Below the pieces are notes generated by a model that ran no database searches, was not told the origin of the DNA, and saw only the letters and a program-made list of their open reading frames with translations. A DNA stretch of 36,385 bases from Gemmatimonadota bacterium (GTDB taxonomy: Bacteria > Gemmatimonadota > Gemmatimonadetes > Gemmatimonadales > Gemmatimonadaceae), in the NCBI GenBank assembly GCA_027346425.1, contig DAIESF010000391.1, positions 1 through 36,385 of the forward strand. The letters run 5' to 3'. Numbering within the stretch: the first letter of the stretch is position 1; every line of letters starts with the position of its first letter. Below are positions 9,934 to 18,568 of the stretch, piece by piece. Made by a program: the position numbers and the translations under genes.

Positions 9934-11493
9934 ATGAAACGCGAGATACTCATCAGTTCGACGTCGCGGGAAATCCGCGTCGCCATCATCGAGGACGACC
10001 AGCTCGTTGAACTCCTCGTCGATCGTCCGGAAGCGCGTCGGATGGTCGGCGACATCTACCTCGGTCGGGTCGAAGCCGTGCAGTCTGGCATCCAGGCGGC
10101 TTTCGTCGACATCGGCACCGAGAAGAGCGCGTTCCTTCACGCGTCCGATCTCGTCGTGGCCGACGAGGAGGATGACGGTGAGGACGAGGAGGGGGACGAC
10201 GATGCCGACGATAGCGAGGAGTCTCCCCGCGGGTCGCGGCGCGCCAAGGCGCCCCCCATCCAGGACGTCCTCAAGAAGGGCGATACCCTGATCGTTCAGG
10301 TCTCCAAGGAGCCGATCTCCACCAAGGGGCCTCGGGTAACCGCGCAGGTCTCCCTCGCCGGGCGCTTCCTGGTGTACATGCCGCACGCCTCCCGCGTGGG
10401 GGTGAGCCGGAAGATCGGCGACCGGACCGAGCGTGCCCGCCTCCGCGAGCAGGTTGAGGGGATCCTCCCCCCCAAGTCGGGCGGGGTCATCGTCCGCACC
10501 GTCGGCGAGGATGCGACCCCCGAGGCCTTCGAGCGCGAGTTGAACACGCTGATCGCCACCTGGAAGCGAGCCAAGAAGAAGACGACCTTCGTTCGCGCCC
10601 CGGCCCAGCTGCACCGCGAGACCAGCCTCACTCGCGGGATCATCCGCGACATCTTCTCCACGAAGGTCGAGTCGATCCAGGTCGACTCCAAGCAGGTCTT
10701 CAACGAGATCGTCGAGTACCTCAAGGGGATTGCCCCCGAGCTCATCGAGCGCGTCCAGCTTTACGAAGGGAACGTCCCGCTCTTCGACAAGGCCGAGATC
10801 GAGACCGAGATCCGGGACCTGTTCAAGCGGCGGTGCGAGCTCCCCTCGGGGGGGTACCTGATCATCGAGCCGACCGAGGCGCTGGTCTCGATCGACGTCA
10901 ATTCCGGGCGCTTCACCGGGAAGAAGGACCCGGAAAAGACGATTCTGAAGACGAATGTCGAGGCCGCCCGCGAGGTCGCCCGCCAGATCCGCCTGCGCGA
11001 CATGGGGGGGATCATCGTGTGCGACTTCATCGACATGGAGACCAAGAGCAACCGCGACCGGGTCCTTCAGGAGCTGCGCACCCACCTTGGGCGCGACCGG
11101 GCGCGGACCAAGGCATTCCCCGTCAGCGACCTGGGGCTGGTCGAGATGACCCGGCAGCGGGTGCGCCAGAGCCATCTCCAGCAGATGACCGAGGCCTGCC
11201 CGACCTGCCACGGGACCGGGCGCATCTTCACCCCTGAGACGATTGCCCGGCGCGTGGAGCGCTCGGTCAAGCGCATGGCGGTGGAGGGGAAGCGCGAGCC
11301 GATCGTGGTCAAGCTGCACCCCGAGGTGGCGCTCTACGTCCTGGACCAGGAGAAGGACTACGTGCGGAAGCTGGAGAAGGCCGCCGGCTTCGCGATGGAG
11401 ATGCGCGACGACCCGCTGCTGCGCCCGGACGAGTTCAAGCTGGTGGTGAAGGGGGCCGGGCGCGACGTCACGCAGCAGTACGCCGTGGCCTAG
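9934..11493 (+). CDS. rng: Ribonuclease E/G family protein
   Basis: MKREILISSTSREIRVAIIEDDQLVEL, GDIYLGRVEAVQSGIQAAFVDIGTEKSAFLH, SIDVNSGRF, RQIRLRDMGGIIVCDFIDM, LGLVEMTRQRVRQS, CPTCHGTGRI: RNase E/G core motifs. The ORF-track start at 9718 is probably too far upstream. Confidence 0.95.
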   Translation: MKREILISSTSREIRVAIIEDDQLVELLVDRPEARRMVGDIYLGRVEAVQSGIQAAFVDIGTEKSAFLHASDLVVADEEDDGEDEEGDDDADDSEESPRGSRRAKAPPIQDVLKKGDTLIVQVSKEPISTKGPRVTAQVSLAGRFLVYMPHASRVGVSRKIGDRTERARLREQVEGILPPKSGGVIVRTVGEDATPEAFERELNTLIATWKRAKKKTTFVRAPAQLHRETSLTRGIIRDIFSTKVESIQVDSKQVFNEIVEYLKGIAPELIERVQLYEGNVPLFDKAEIETEIRDLFKRRCELPSGGYLIIEPTEALVSIDVNSGRFTGKKDPEKTILKTNVEAAREVARQIRLRDMGGIIVCDFIDMETKSNRDRVLQELRTHLGRDRARTKAFPVSDLGLVEMTRQRVRQSHLQQMTEACPTCHGTGRIFTPETIARRVERSVKRMAVEGKREPIVVKLHPEVALYVLDQEKDYVRKLEKAAGFAMEMRDDPLLRPDEFKLVVKGAGRDVTQQYAVA

Positions 11494-11539
11494 ACAGGGG
11501 GCGGAATGCGATTCGGCGTCATCTTTTGTCGCATAGACA

Positions 11540-11568
11540 TTGACCGAAGTCAAAGCCCCGACTACGTT
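11540..11568 (+). promoter_or_regulatory. Possible sigma70-type promoter for rplU-rpmA with overlapping TTGAC-CGAA-GTCAA inverted repeat
   Basis: TTGACC (11540-11545), 17-nt spacer, TACGTT (11563-11568), about 30 bp upstream of the rplU ATG. The -10 match is weak. Confidence 0.35.
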
Positions 11569-11600
11569 TCGAGGCTCGCGACTTATTCGATTCAGAGACC

Positions 11601-11918
11601 ATGACTTACGCCATCATCCGCACCGGCGGCAAGCAGTATCGGGTTCAGCCCGGGTCGACGCTGCGCATTGCAACGCTCCCCGGCGACGCCGGTGCGTCCG
11701 TTGAGTTCAACGAAGTTCTGCTCGGCTCCGACGGCTCGACCGTCCGCACCGGCGTCCCGTATCTCACTGGCGCCAAGGTGACCGGCGAGATCGTGAAGCA
11801 CGGGCGTGGCGAGAAGATCATCGTCTTCAAGTTCAAGCGCCGGAAGAACTACGCTCGCAAGCAGGGGCACCGGCAGGGGTTCACCGAAGTCCGCATCAAG
11901 GACATCACGCTCGGCTGA
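11601..11918 (+). CDS. rplU: 50S ribosomal protein L21
   Basis: [23 protein letters not shown] ... [24 protein letters not shown] is diagnostic of L21. Confidence 0.97.
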   Translation: MTYAIIRTGGKQYRVQPGSTLRIATLPGDAGASVEFNEVLLGSDGSTVRTGVPYLTGAKVTGEIVKHGRGEKIIVFKFKRRKNYARKQGHRQGFTEVRIKDITLG

Positions 11919-11930
11919 CGAGAGGACACC

Positions 11931-12209
11931 ATGGCACATAAGAAGGGCGTCGGCTCGTCCCGCAACGGGCGCGACAGCAACCCGAAGTACCGCGGCATCA
12001 AGAAGTACGGCGGCGAAGCCGTCCGTGCCGGGAACATCATCGTGCGCCAGTGCGGCACGAAGTGGCACCCGGGGCGCAACGTCGGTCTCGGCACCGACTA
12101 CACCATCTATGCCCTCGTCGATGGCGTGGTGCGCTTCCATCACAAGGACAAGAAGCGGCAGCAGGTCAGCGTCGATCCGTTCCCGACCGAGTCGGTGACC
12201 GCGGCCTGA
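11931..12209 (+). CDS. rpmA: 50S ribosomal protein L27
   Basis: [67 protein letters not shown]. Confidence 0.98.
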   Translation: MAHKKGVGSSRNGRDSNPKYRGIKKYGGEAVRAGNIIVRQCGTKWHPGRNVGLGTDYTIYALVDGVVRFHHKDKKRQQVSVDPFPTESVTAA

Positions 12210-12228
12210 TTCGCGCTCCATGCGTCTG

Positions 12229-12262
12229 GCGCCCCCGGGGAGAAATCCCAGGGGGCGCTTGC
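12229..12262 (+). terminator. Intrinsic terminator after rpmA
   Basis: GCGCCCCC-G-GGGA-GAAA-TCCC-A-GGGGGCGC hairpin with GAAA tetraloop, followed by TTGCTCTTGT. Confidence 0.8.
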
Positions 12263-12426
12263 TCTTGTGCCTCGCGAACAGCCGCCGGGCGTGGAGGGTA
12301 AAACGACGGTGAGGGCGCCCCGGGACGACGCCCGCGCAACTCCTTGGCGGTTGCCCTCGTAGGACAGGAGGGGTGTTCGCGGGACGATCCGCCCGGCAGC
12401 CCCCAGACCTCACAGCGGGGACCGAC

Positions 12427-12840
12427 ATGGCCATCTGGAACAAGCTGCGGAGCGAGCTCGATCGCGCGGGACGGGTGGCGCAGGGCGCCCTCGACGAAGG
12501 CAAGTTGCGCCTGGAAATCTTCCGGGCACGTCAGCTGGTCGACCGCGCGGCCCAGTCGTTAGGCTATGCGGTGTATCGCGCGCGCACCGGGAGCGAGGGC
12601 CCCGACGAGGCGGCCATCGCGCGCCTGGTCGACGCGGTGCGCGAGCGCGAAGGCGAACTCACCACGCTCGAAGAGCGGATGCGCGACATCGGCGGGCGTC
12701 CGCCGTCTCGCGAGGATGCCGATCCGGGGGCGCCCGACCGCACCGAGGGGGCGGCCCCTTCCGCGCCCGGCGACGCTGTGTCCGACGCCCCCGCCACTCC
12801 AGACGCGACAGCGCCCGGCGGAACGCCGCCGGCGCCATAG
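12427..12840 (+). CDS. Hypothetical protein, helical N-terminus and Pro/Ala-rich acidic tail
   Basis: MAIWNKLRSELDRAGRVAQGALDEGKLRLEIFRARQLVDRAAQSLGYAVYRAR...; ATG preceded by a purine-rich stretch; bounded by terminator-like hairpins. Confidence 0.65.
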   Translation: MAIWNKLRSELDRAGRVAQGALDEGKLRLEIFRARQLVDRAAQSLGYAVYRARTGSEGPDEAAIARLVDAVREREGELTTLEERMRDIGGRPPSREDADPGAPDRTEGAAPSAPGDAVSDAPATPDATAPGGTPPAP

Positions 12841-12895
12841 GGGCACGACGTAGGGGGCGCGGCGAGAACGCGACGACGCGCTCCCTGAAACGACA

Positions 12896-12923
12896 GAGGG
12901 GCACGCCAGGCGGCGTGCCCCTC
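12896..12923. terminator. Bidirectional terminator between convergent genes
   Basis: Perfect 12-bp stem GAGGGGCACGCC-AGGC-GGCGTGCCCCTC. Confidence 0.75.
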
Positions 12924-12973
12924 CGTGGTTCGAGAGCCAGTAGCGGTGGGCAGTCGCAGCCCGCCCCCTCCAT

Positions 12974-14257
12974 CTATGGCTGCTTGCGGTAGTCCGGCGG
13001 GAGCGACTTGTAGCGTCGCATCAACTCGTCCTGCCGCGATGGACGCTGCACCTCGACCCCCCGGACGTACACCTTTTCCGCGCGGGTGTACAGCTCGAAC
13101 GGGTCGCCGCTCCAGATCACCAGCGTCGCGTCACGACCGGGCTGGAGCGAGCCGACGCGGTCGGAAACCCCGTACATCTCCGCCGGGGTCAGCGTCACCG
13201 CGCGGAGTGCCGCATCCCACGGCATCCCAAACGAGACGGCGACCCCCGCCTCGTACTTCACGTTGCGGGCGTTGAACGCGTCGGCGCCGCCGGCGATGAC
13301 CACCTTGGCTCCCGCCTGCTGCAACAGTCCGGCGTTCTCCTGGCGCGCGCCTAACGTGGAAAAGTCGCGCGGGATGTTGTTCAGCGCGCCGACCACCACG
13401 TACGCATTGGCCGCGGCTATGCGGTCGGCCACCTTCCACCCCTCGGTCGCCGATGTCAGCACGACCTTGAGCTTGAATTCGCGGGCAATGTCGAGCGCCA
13501 CCACGAGGTCGCTCGCCCGGTCGGCGTCGATGGCCAGGGGGATCTCGCCGCGCATCACGGGCTGCAGCGCGTCGAGGTCCACCGGTCGCGCCGCGAGCGG
13601 GCGCGACTCGTTGTTGTCGAACCGGTCGCGACGCCTGGGCCAGTCGCGCGCCTCGGCCAGCACGGCGCGCAGCCGCTGGTAGACTTCGGCGCGCGAGGCT
13701 CCGCGATCGCTCCCCTTGGAGCCGATGTCGGCGAAGATCGCCGCCGGTCCCTTGAGCAGCACGTCACCTAACGAGCCGTCGCCGAGGACGATCACCGCCC
13801 CCTGGCCCCCGATGAGCCCGCCCCGCGGGATGAGCCCGGCCGTCGTCACCCCGTCATTGCGCGTCACCTGCAGCAACGGCGAGGCCGGGTTGAATCCCTC
13901 CCAGACCCGGAGGGAGGGGGTGAATCCATCGCCCTGTCCGCGCGCCGACAGGTCGACCGTCGCCTGCACGGCGCCGATCTCGGTGAGGCCGAGCGACGTG
14001 GTCGCGTTGAAGATCCCGGGCGTGACCCACTTGCCGGTCGCGTCGACGCGGCGGGCGTCCGCCGGGATGCTGATGTTGCTGCCGACGGCGACGATGCGGC
14101 CGTCGCGGATCAGCACGGTGCCGTTCTCGATCGCCGGCCCGCTCACCGGGAATACCTTTCCCCCGGTGATGGCGACCACCTGGGCCATGGCCGGGACGCC
14201 GGCCGCGAAGCTCGCGACGAGGGCGGCGGCGAGTGTCGAGCGTGTGAAGTGCGTCAT
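12974..14257 (-). CDS. Secreted amidohydrolase family protein (imidazolonepropionase-like)
   Basis: Signal peptide MTHFTRSTLAAALVASFAAGVPAMAQ; VAITGGKVFPVSGPAIENGTVLIRDGRIVAVG; GKWVTPGIFNA; C-terminal VGSLQPGRDATLVIWSGDPFE. Confidence 0.88.
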   Translation of the reverse strand: MTHFTRSTLAAALVASFAAGVPAMAQVVAITGGKVFPVSGPAIENGTVLIRDGRIVAVGSNISIPADARRVDATGKWVTPGIFNATTSLGLTEIGAVQATVDLSARGQGDGFTPSLRVWEGFNPASPLLQVTRNDGVTTAGLIPRGGLIGGQGAVIVLGDGSLGDVLLKGPAAIFADIGSKGSDRGASRAEVYQRLRAVLAEARDWPRRRDRFDNNESRPLAARPVDLDALQPVMRGEIPLAIDADRASDLVVALDIAREFKLKVVLTSATEGWKVADRIAAANAYVVVGALNNIPRDFSTLGARQENAGLLQQAGAKVVIAGGADAFNARNVKYEAGVAVSFGMPWDAALRAVTLTPAEMYGVSDRVGSLQPGRDATLVIWSGDPFELYTRAEKVYVRGVEVQRPSRQDELMRRYKSLPPDYRKQP

Positions 14258-14258
14258 G

Positions 14259-15710
14259 TCAGCGCCCTCCCTCGACCTGCGGAACGAAGCCGAGCTCGAA
14301 GTCGGTGCGCCAGCGCTGCGACGGATCGAGCCGGTCGAACAGGAGCGCGCCGTCGGTCCAGACCTTCTCGGCCTTCGAGTAGATGCTGAACGGGCTGCCG
14401 CTCCACAGGACGACGTCGGCGTTCTTCCCCGGTTCGAGCGTCCCGACCCGGTCGTCGAGCCCCAGCGCCCACGCCGGGTTGATGGTGAGCCAGCGGATCG
14501 CTTCATCCTCCGTGATGTTGATGCCTAACGTACGCGCCTCGGCGATCGACTTGGCAGCGTCCTGGTTGAGGCGCTGCATCCCGCTTGGATCGTCGGAATG
14601 GACGATCGCCCGGGCTCCCGCCGCGTGCACCAGCGCAAGGTTGGCGCGCACGCCATCCATCGCCTCCATCTTGAAGCCGCCCCAATCGGACCAGAGCGAC
14701 GCCGCGATCCCCTTCTGGGCGAGGATGTCGGCCAGCTTGTATGCCTCGACGCCGTGGTGGAACGAGCGGATCTTGAAGCCGAATTCGTCGGCGACTTCCA
14801 TCGCCCCTTCCATGTCGTTGGCCGTGTAGCAGTGCCATTGCACGAGGATGTTGCCGCGCAGGACCTCGGCCAGCGTTTCGAGTCCGAGATCGCGCGCCGG
14901 GGGTTCGCCCTTGCGGTCGGCGAGCCAACGGTCCCAGCGGCGGCGATACTGCTCGGCCTGCAGGTACTGCGCGCGCCACCCGGCCACGTTGCCCATGCGG
15001 GTGGACGGACCGCGATTGGCGTAGACCCGCTTGGGGTTCTCGCCGCACGCCTGCTTGAGCCCGTATTTGGCGCCCGGGAACTTCATCCCGCGCACGGTGC
15101 GCGATGGGACGACCTTGAGCACCACGCTGCGCCCCCCGATCAGGTTCGCCGAGCCGGGAAGCACCTGGATGGTGGTCACGCCAGCGGCCAGTGCCCGAGG
15201 GAACTGCGGGTCCTGCGCGTACACCGAGTGCTCCGCCCACACGTACGGCGTGGCGGGGTTCGTCGCCTCGTTGCCGTCGCTCAGCGCATCGACCGCGGGG
15301 GCGGGATAGACCCCGAGGTGCGAGTGCGTGTCAATGATGCCCGGCGTGACAAACTTTCCGGTGCCGTCGATCACCACCGCGTCGGACGGAACGTCGAGGT
15401 TCATCCCCACGGCGACGATCTTCCCGCCCTGCATCAGGACCGATGCGCCGCGCATCGTCGGCCCCGCCGCCGTCATCACCGTCGCATTGCGGATGACGGT
15501 CGTGCGCGACGGGAAGGGGTGATATGTACTGGGGAAGGGGTCGGCGTTCGGGAGGCTGAGAGCTCCCGCCGCGGGCGCCGCCTTGACGCTGGTATCAGCG
15601 CCCGCGGCGGCGGTGGCGGGAGCGGGGCGTGGGGCCGGGGCGCTCGCCGGCTGCTGTGTGGCGCAGGCCAGCGTGGCGGCCCCCAGAATGAGGGGGAGGG
15701 TCGCTCTCAT
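14259..15710 (-). CDS. Secreted/lipoprotein-like amidohydrolase family protein
   Basis: Hydrophobic N-terminus MRATLPLILGAATLACATQ; GKFVTPGIIDTHSHLGVYP metal-binding motif; VHSDDPSG; VGTLEPGKNADVVLWSGSPF. Confidence 0.88.
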   Translation of the reverse strand: MRATLPLILGAATLACATQQPASAPAPRPAPATAAAGADTSVKAAPAAGALSLPNADPFPSTYHPFPSRTTVIRNATVMTAAGPTMRGASVLMQGGKIVAVGMNLDVPSDAVVIDGTGKFVTPGIIDTHSHLGVYPAPAVDALSDGNEATNPATPYVWAEHSVYAQDPQFPRALAAGVTTIQVLPGSANLIGGRSVVLKVVPSRTVRGMKFPGAKYGLKQACGENPKRVYANRGPSTRMGNVAGWRAQYLQAEQYRRRWDRWLADRKGEPPARDLGLETLAEVLRGNILVQWHCYTANDMEGAMEVADEFGFKIRSFHHGVEAYKLADILAQKGIAASLWSDWGGFKMEAMDGVRANLALVHAAGARAIVHSDDPSGMQRLNQDAAKSIAEARTLGINITEDEAIRWLTINPAWALGLDDRVGTLEPGKNADVVLWSGSPFSIYSKAEKVWTDGALLFDRLDPSQRWRTDFELGFVPQVEGGR

Positions 15711-15818
15711 GTGACTCGCAATACTCCTGAGGAGGGGCGGGTAACTCGGGCGCGCGAAGCATAGGGCCAGGTCGGGGATGCAGCCAGTCCCGTCCGGGCC
15801 CCCTGAATTAGCAGGCGC

Positions 15819-16517
15819 TTAGCGTTGCGGCGACTTCCTCACGAGCGCAGCGAGGTCGTCGGAGACGTCGGTGCAGATGGCGTCGACCCCGAGCGAGGCA
15901 AGGCGGTCCACCGCCTCCGCCGAGTTGACCGTCCAGGCCACAACCCGCCCGCCGGCATCGTGCACCTGCCTGACGAGTGGCGCGTCGATCATCTCCCACC
16001 ACTGCCAGTAGTCGCGCGCCCCAGCGCCCTGCAGGGTGTGGCCCGGCTCGATCAGGTAGCTGGCGGAGAGAATACCGGTGGGGAGCCGGGGCGCGAGCTC
16101 GCGCACCCGCAACGAGACGCGATGGTCGAAGGAGTGCACCGCACTTCGCCCCTCGTGGCGCGCAAGGCTCGCCACCACCGCCGGCTCGATCCCGGCGGCC
16201 TTGATCTCGACATAAAGGGTCACGCGATCTCCCACGAGCGCGAGGGTCTCGCCGAGCGTGGGGATGTCGGTCCCGCCGGTGGTTGCGTCGCGCAGCTGGG
16301 CCAGGGTGAGCGACGCGATGGCGCGGGGCCCGAGCCCTGGAGTGGAGCCGGCCGGGAGTGGGAGGGCGGGGTCGTGGTGAACGACGATCGCCCCGTCGCG
16401 TGTGGCGTGCACGTCGAGCTCGATTCCGTCGGCGCCGGCCGCGATGGCGAGAGCGAAGCCGGCGAGTGTATTCTCACGCGCCTTGCGTGGCATGCCGCGA
16501 TGGGCGATGAGTTCCAT
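15819..16517 (-). CDS. Glycerophosphodiester phosphodiesterase
   Basis: MELIAHRGMPRKARENTLAGFALAIAAGADGIELDVHATRDGAIVVHHDP...IPTLGETLALV...LYVEIKA: GDPD family signature. Confidence 0.95.
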   Translation of the reverse strand: MELIAHRGMPRKARENTLAGFALAIAAGADGIELDVHATRDGAIVVHHDPALPLPAGSTPGLGPRAIASLTLAQLRDATTGGTDIPTLGETLALVGDRVTLYVEIKAAGIEPAVVASLARHEGRSAVHSFDHRVSLRVRELAPRLPTGILSASYLIEPGHTLQGAGARDYWQWWEMIDAPLVRQVHDAGGRVVAWTVNSAEAVDRLASLGVDAICTDVSDDLAALVRKSPQR

Positions 16518-16612
16518 ATTGGCGACGGCTTCTGGGGATCCACGCCGGCATGGCGCTGGTGTCACCCATCTTAACACTTAGGCCCTGAGCTCGTCTCACG
16601 GGTCGGAAACGC

Positions 16613-17170
16613 ATGACTGCGGATACTGCATCGGGCGTCGAAGCGCCGGACGGGGAGTTGATCTCGCGCTGGCGCGCGGGTGACGAACGGGCCGCCACCC
16701 ACCTGGTGGCGCGGCATGCCCCGTCCGTCGCTCGCTATGTGGCGAGCCTGGGGATGCGGGAGGGGGTGGAGGAGGTGGTGCAGGACGCGTTCGTGCGGGC
16801 CTTCGGGTCGCTGGATGCCTTCCGCGGGGAAAGTTCCTTGCGGACCTGGCTCTTCACCATCGCCCGGCGGCTGGTGCTCGACCGGCGGCGCTCAGGGCGC
16901 CGGCGGCGCGAGACGACCGAGTTGCAGGACGGGGACGTGGCGACGGAATACGACGCACTCGATTCGCTGATCGCCGAGGAATCGCAACAGAAGATGCGAC
17001 ACGCGATCGGGCGACTGACGACGACCCAGCGCGAGGTGTTCATGTTGCGGGTCAATGACGGGATGTCGTACAAGGAAATCGCGGACGTGGTGGGAACTAC
17101 GGAGGGCGCGGCGCGGGTGCACTATCACAATGCACTGCGGCAGGTCAAGGAGACGCTCCATGATGACTGA
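16613..17170 (+). CDS. ECF-type RNA polymerase sigma factor
   Basis: VEEVVQDAFVRAFGSLDAFRGESSLRTWLFTIARRLVLDRRR (region 2) and LTTTQREVFMLRVNDGMSYKEIADVVGTTEGAARVHYHNALRQVKETL (region 4). Confidence 0.95.
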   Translation: MTADTASGVEAPDGELISRWRAGDERAATHLVARHAPSVARYVASLGMREGVEEVVQDAFVRAFGSLDAFRGESSLRTWLFTIARRLVLDRRRSGRRRRETTELQDGDVATEYDALDSLIAEESQQKMRHAIGRLTTTQREVFMLRVNDGMSYKEIADVVGTTEGAARVHYHNALRQVKETLHDD

Positions 17171-17774
17171 TTGCTCGAACATCGAAATGCGGGAGTTGTT
17201 GCCTGACTTCCTGCATGGCACGCTCTCCGGCGACGAGCGTTCGCGGGTCGAGGCGCATCTCGCGTCATGCGAGGCCTGCGCGGCGGAGCATGCGTTGCTC
17301 CTGTCCGCGCGTCGTGCGCTGGCAGGATTGCGCGTCCCGCACATCGACACGGCGGAGATCGTGGCGGCGCTCCCGCGCCCCATCCCCCCGATCGCCCACC
17401 GCCCGACGGTCGCGCGGCATTCGCCGATGCTCTTCCGCCTGGCGGCGGCGATCACGTTCATTGCGGTCGGAGGGATGTCAGTGGCGGTCGCCCGCTCGTA
17501 CTGGGGCGAGGCGTCGGTCTCGTCGGTCGACAGCGTCATGGCGTGGCGCAGCGACACCGCGCGCGACGTCCCCACGCTCGCCATCGCCGATACGCCCAGC
17601 GCGGCACCTGCTGCGACGCGAGGGCTGGCGGTACATGCCGCCATCAGCGACCTCAATGACGCCGACCTCGAATCGTTGCTCGGCGAACTGGACCAACTCG
17701 AGGCGGCACCTCTGGCCGAACCCGAGTCAACGCCTGGTGGTCGCGCGCTGGCCGGCGCGATCAGCGGCTCGTAG
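17160..17774 (+). CDS. Zinc-finger anti-sigma factor with single TM segment
   Basis: Start overlaps the sigma stop. LLPDFLHGTLSGDERSRVEAHLASCEACAAEHALL (H-X3-C-X2-C zinc-finger anti-sigma motif); TM LFRLAAAITFIAVGGMSVAVA. Confidence 0.88.
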   Translation: MMTDCSNIEMRELLPDFLHGTLSGDERSRVEAHLASCEACAAEHALLLSARRALAGLRVPHIDTAEIVAALPRPIPPIAHRPTVARHSPMLFRLAAAITFIAVGGMSVAVARSYWGEASVSSVDSVMAWRSDTARDVPTLAIADTPSAAPAATRGLAVHAAISDLNDADLESLLGELDQLEAAPLAEPESTPGGRALAGAISGS

Positions 17775-17787
17775 GAGGATGTACCCG

Positions 17788-18360
17788 ATGTCCCGACTCT
17801 TCCTCTCGCTCGCCCTGCTGCTCGTTGCGGCTGGCGACGCTCGCGGCCAACGCGTTACCGGCCAGCCGGGCGCACCCCGCGACCGGGCCGTTCTCGAGCA
17901 GCGCTTTCGTGAACGCTTCGAGCAGCTCCTGCGGACACGACTCGCGCTGAGCGATGCCCAGCTGGCGCAACTCATCGACGTCAACAAGCGGCTCGACGGC
18001 AAGCGACGCGAGCTCTTCACGGAGGAGCGCACCGTCCGCAAGGAGATGCGCGAGCAGCTGCAGGCCGGCGATGACCAGGCCAACCAGTCGCGCGTGGCCG
18101 AGCTGATGGAGCGCGCCATTCACGTGCAGCGGCAGCGCCTCGACCTCATGGAGACCGAGCAGCGCGAACTCTCTGCCTTCCTGACCCCCACGCAACGTGC
18201 CAGGTACATGGGGATGCAGGAGCAGCTGCGCCGGCGCGCCGACGAGATGCGCCGGAGGGCAGAAGGCGACACCGTGGGTGACGACCTCGGGGGACGGCCC
18301 GGCCTGGGGCCGCGTGCCGGGATGCCGCGTCGCCCAGGGAACAGAATCCCGCCGCTATAG
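17788..18360 (+). CDS. Secreted Spy/CpxP/CnrX-like helical periplasmic protein
   Basis: RBS AGGAGG at 17772; signal peptide MSRLFLSLALLLVAAGDARGQ; charged helical body with LSDAQLAQL and LTPTQRARY (LTxxQ-like). Confidence 0.7.
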   Translation: MSRLFLSLALLLVAAGDARGQRVTGQPGAPRDRAVLEQRFRERFEQLLRTRLALSDAQLAQLIDVNKRLDGKRRELFTEERTVRKEMREQLQAGDDQANQSRVAELMERAIHVQRQRLDLMETEQRELSAFLTPTQRARYMGMQEQLRRRADEMRRRAEGDTVGDDLGGRPGLGPRAGMPRRPGNRIPPL

Positions 18361-18409
18361 GCGGCGATGCGTTGAGGCACCGCCCCCGTGCCACTACATT
18401 CCGCCGCAA

Positions 18410-18493
18410 GCCCGGGTGGCGGAATTGGTAGACGCAGGGGACTCAAAATCCCCCGCCCTTAGGGGTATACGAGTTCGAGTCTCGTCCTGGGCA
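18410..18493 (+). tRNA. tRNA-Leu(CAA)
   Basis: GCCCGGG/CCTGGGC acceptor stem, D-arm GCGGAATTGGTAGACGC, anticodon stem-loop GGGGA-CTCAAAA-TCCCC (anticodon CAA), long variable arm, T-loop GTTCGAGTC. CCA is not encoded. Confidence 0.96.
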
Positions 18494-18500
18494 CTTACTG

Positions 18501-18537
18501 CGAAGGGGGACACCGCGTCAGGCGATGTCCCCTTTCG
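18501..18537. terminator. Terminator-like hairpin downstream of tRNA-Leu
   Basis: CGAAGGGGGACA ... TGTCCCCTTTCG, 12-bp stem with one G-U pair. Confidence 0.6.
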
Positions 18538-18568
18538 CGTGCTCCGGCGCCGTTATGGCGCGTCAGGA

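Noticed and set aside
9928-11553. 541-aa minus-strand ORF opposite RNase E/G
   Set aside because: Shadow ORF; no domain motifs, and the plus strand has clear RNase E/G signatures.
12974-15710. Two tandem amidohydrolases as a novel system
   Set aside because: Adjacent secreted imidazolonepropionase-like amidohydrolases are plausible paralogues from ordinary duplication. No additional partner genes suggest a new pathway.
16570-16590. ACTTAGGCC upstream of the ECF sigma gene as another copy of the CGTTAGGC word
   Set aside because: Only TTAGGC matches; the leading CG is missing and it is intergenic, so it was not counted.
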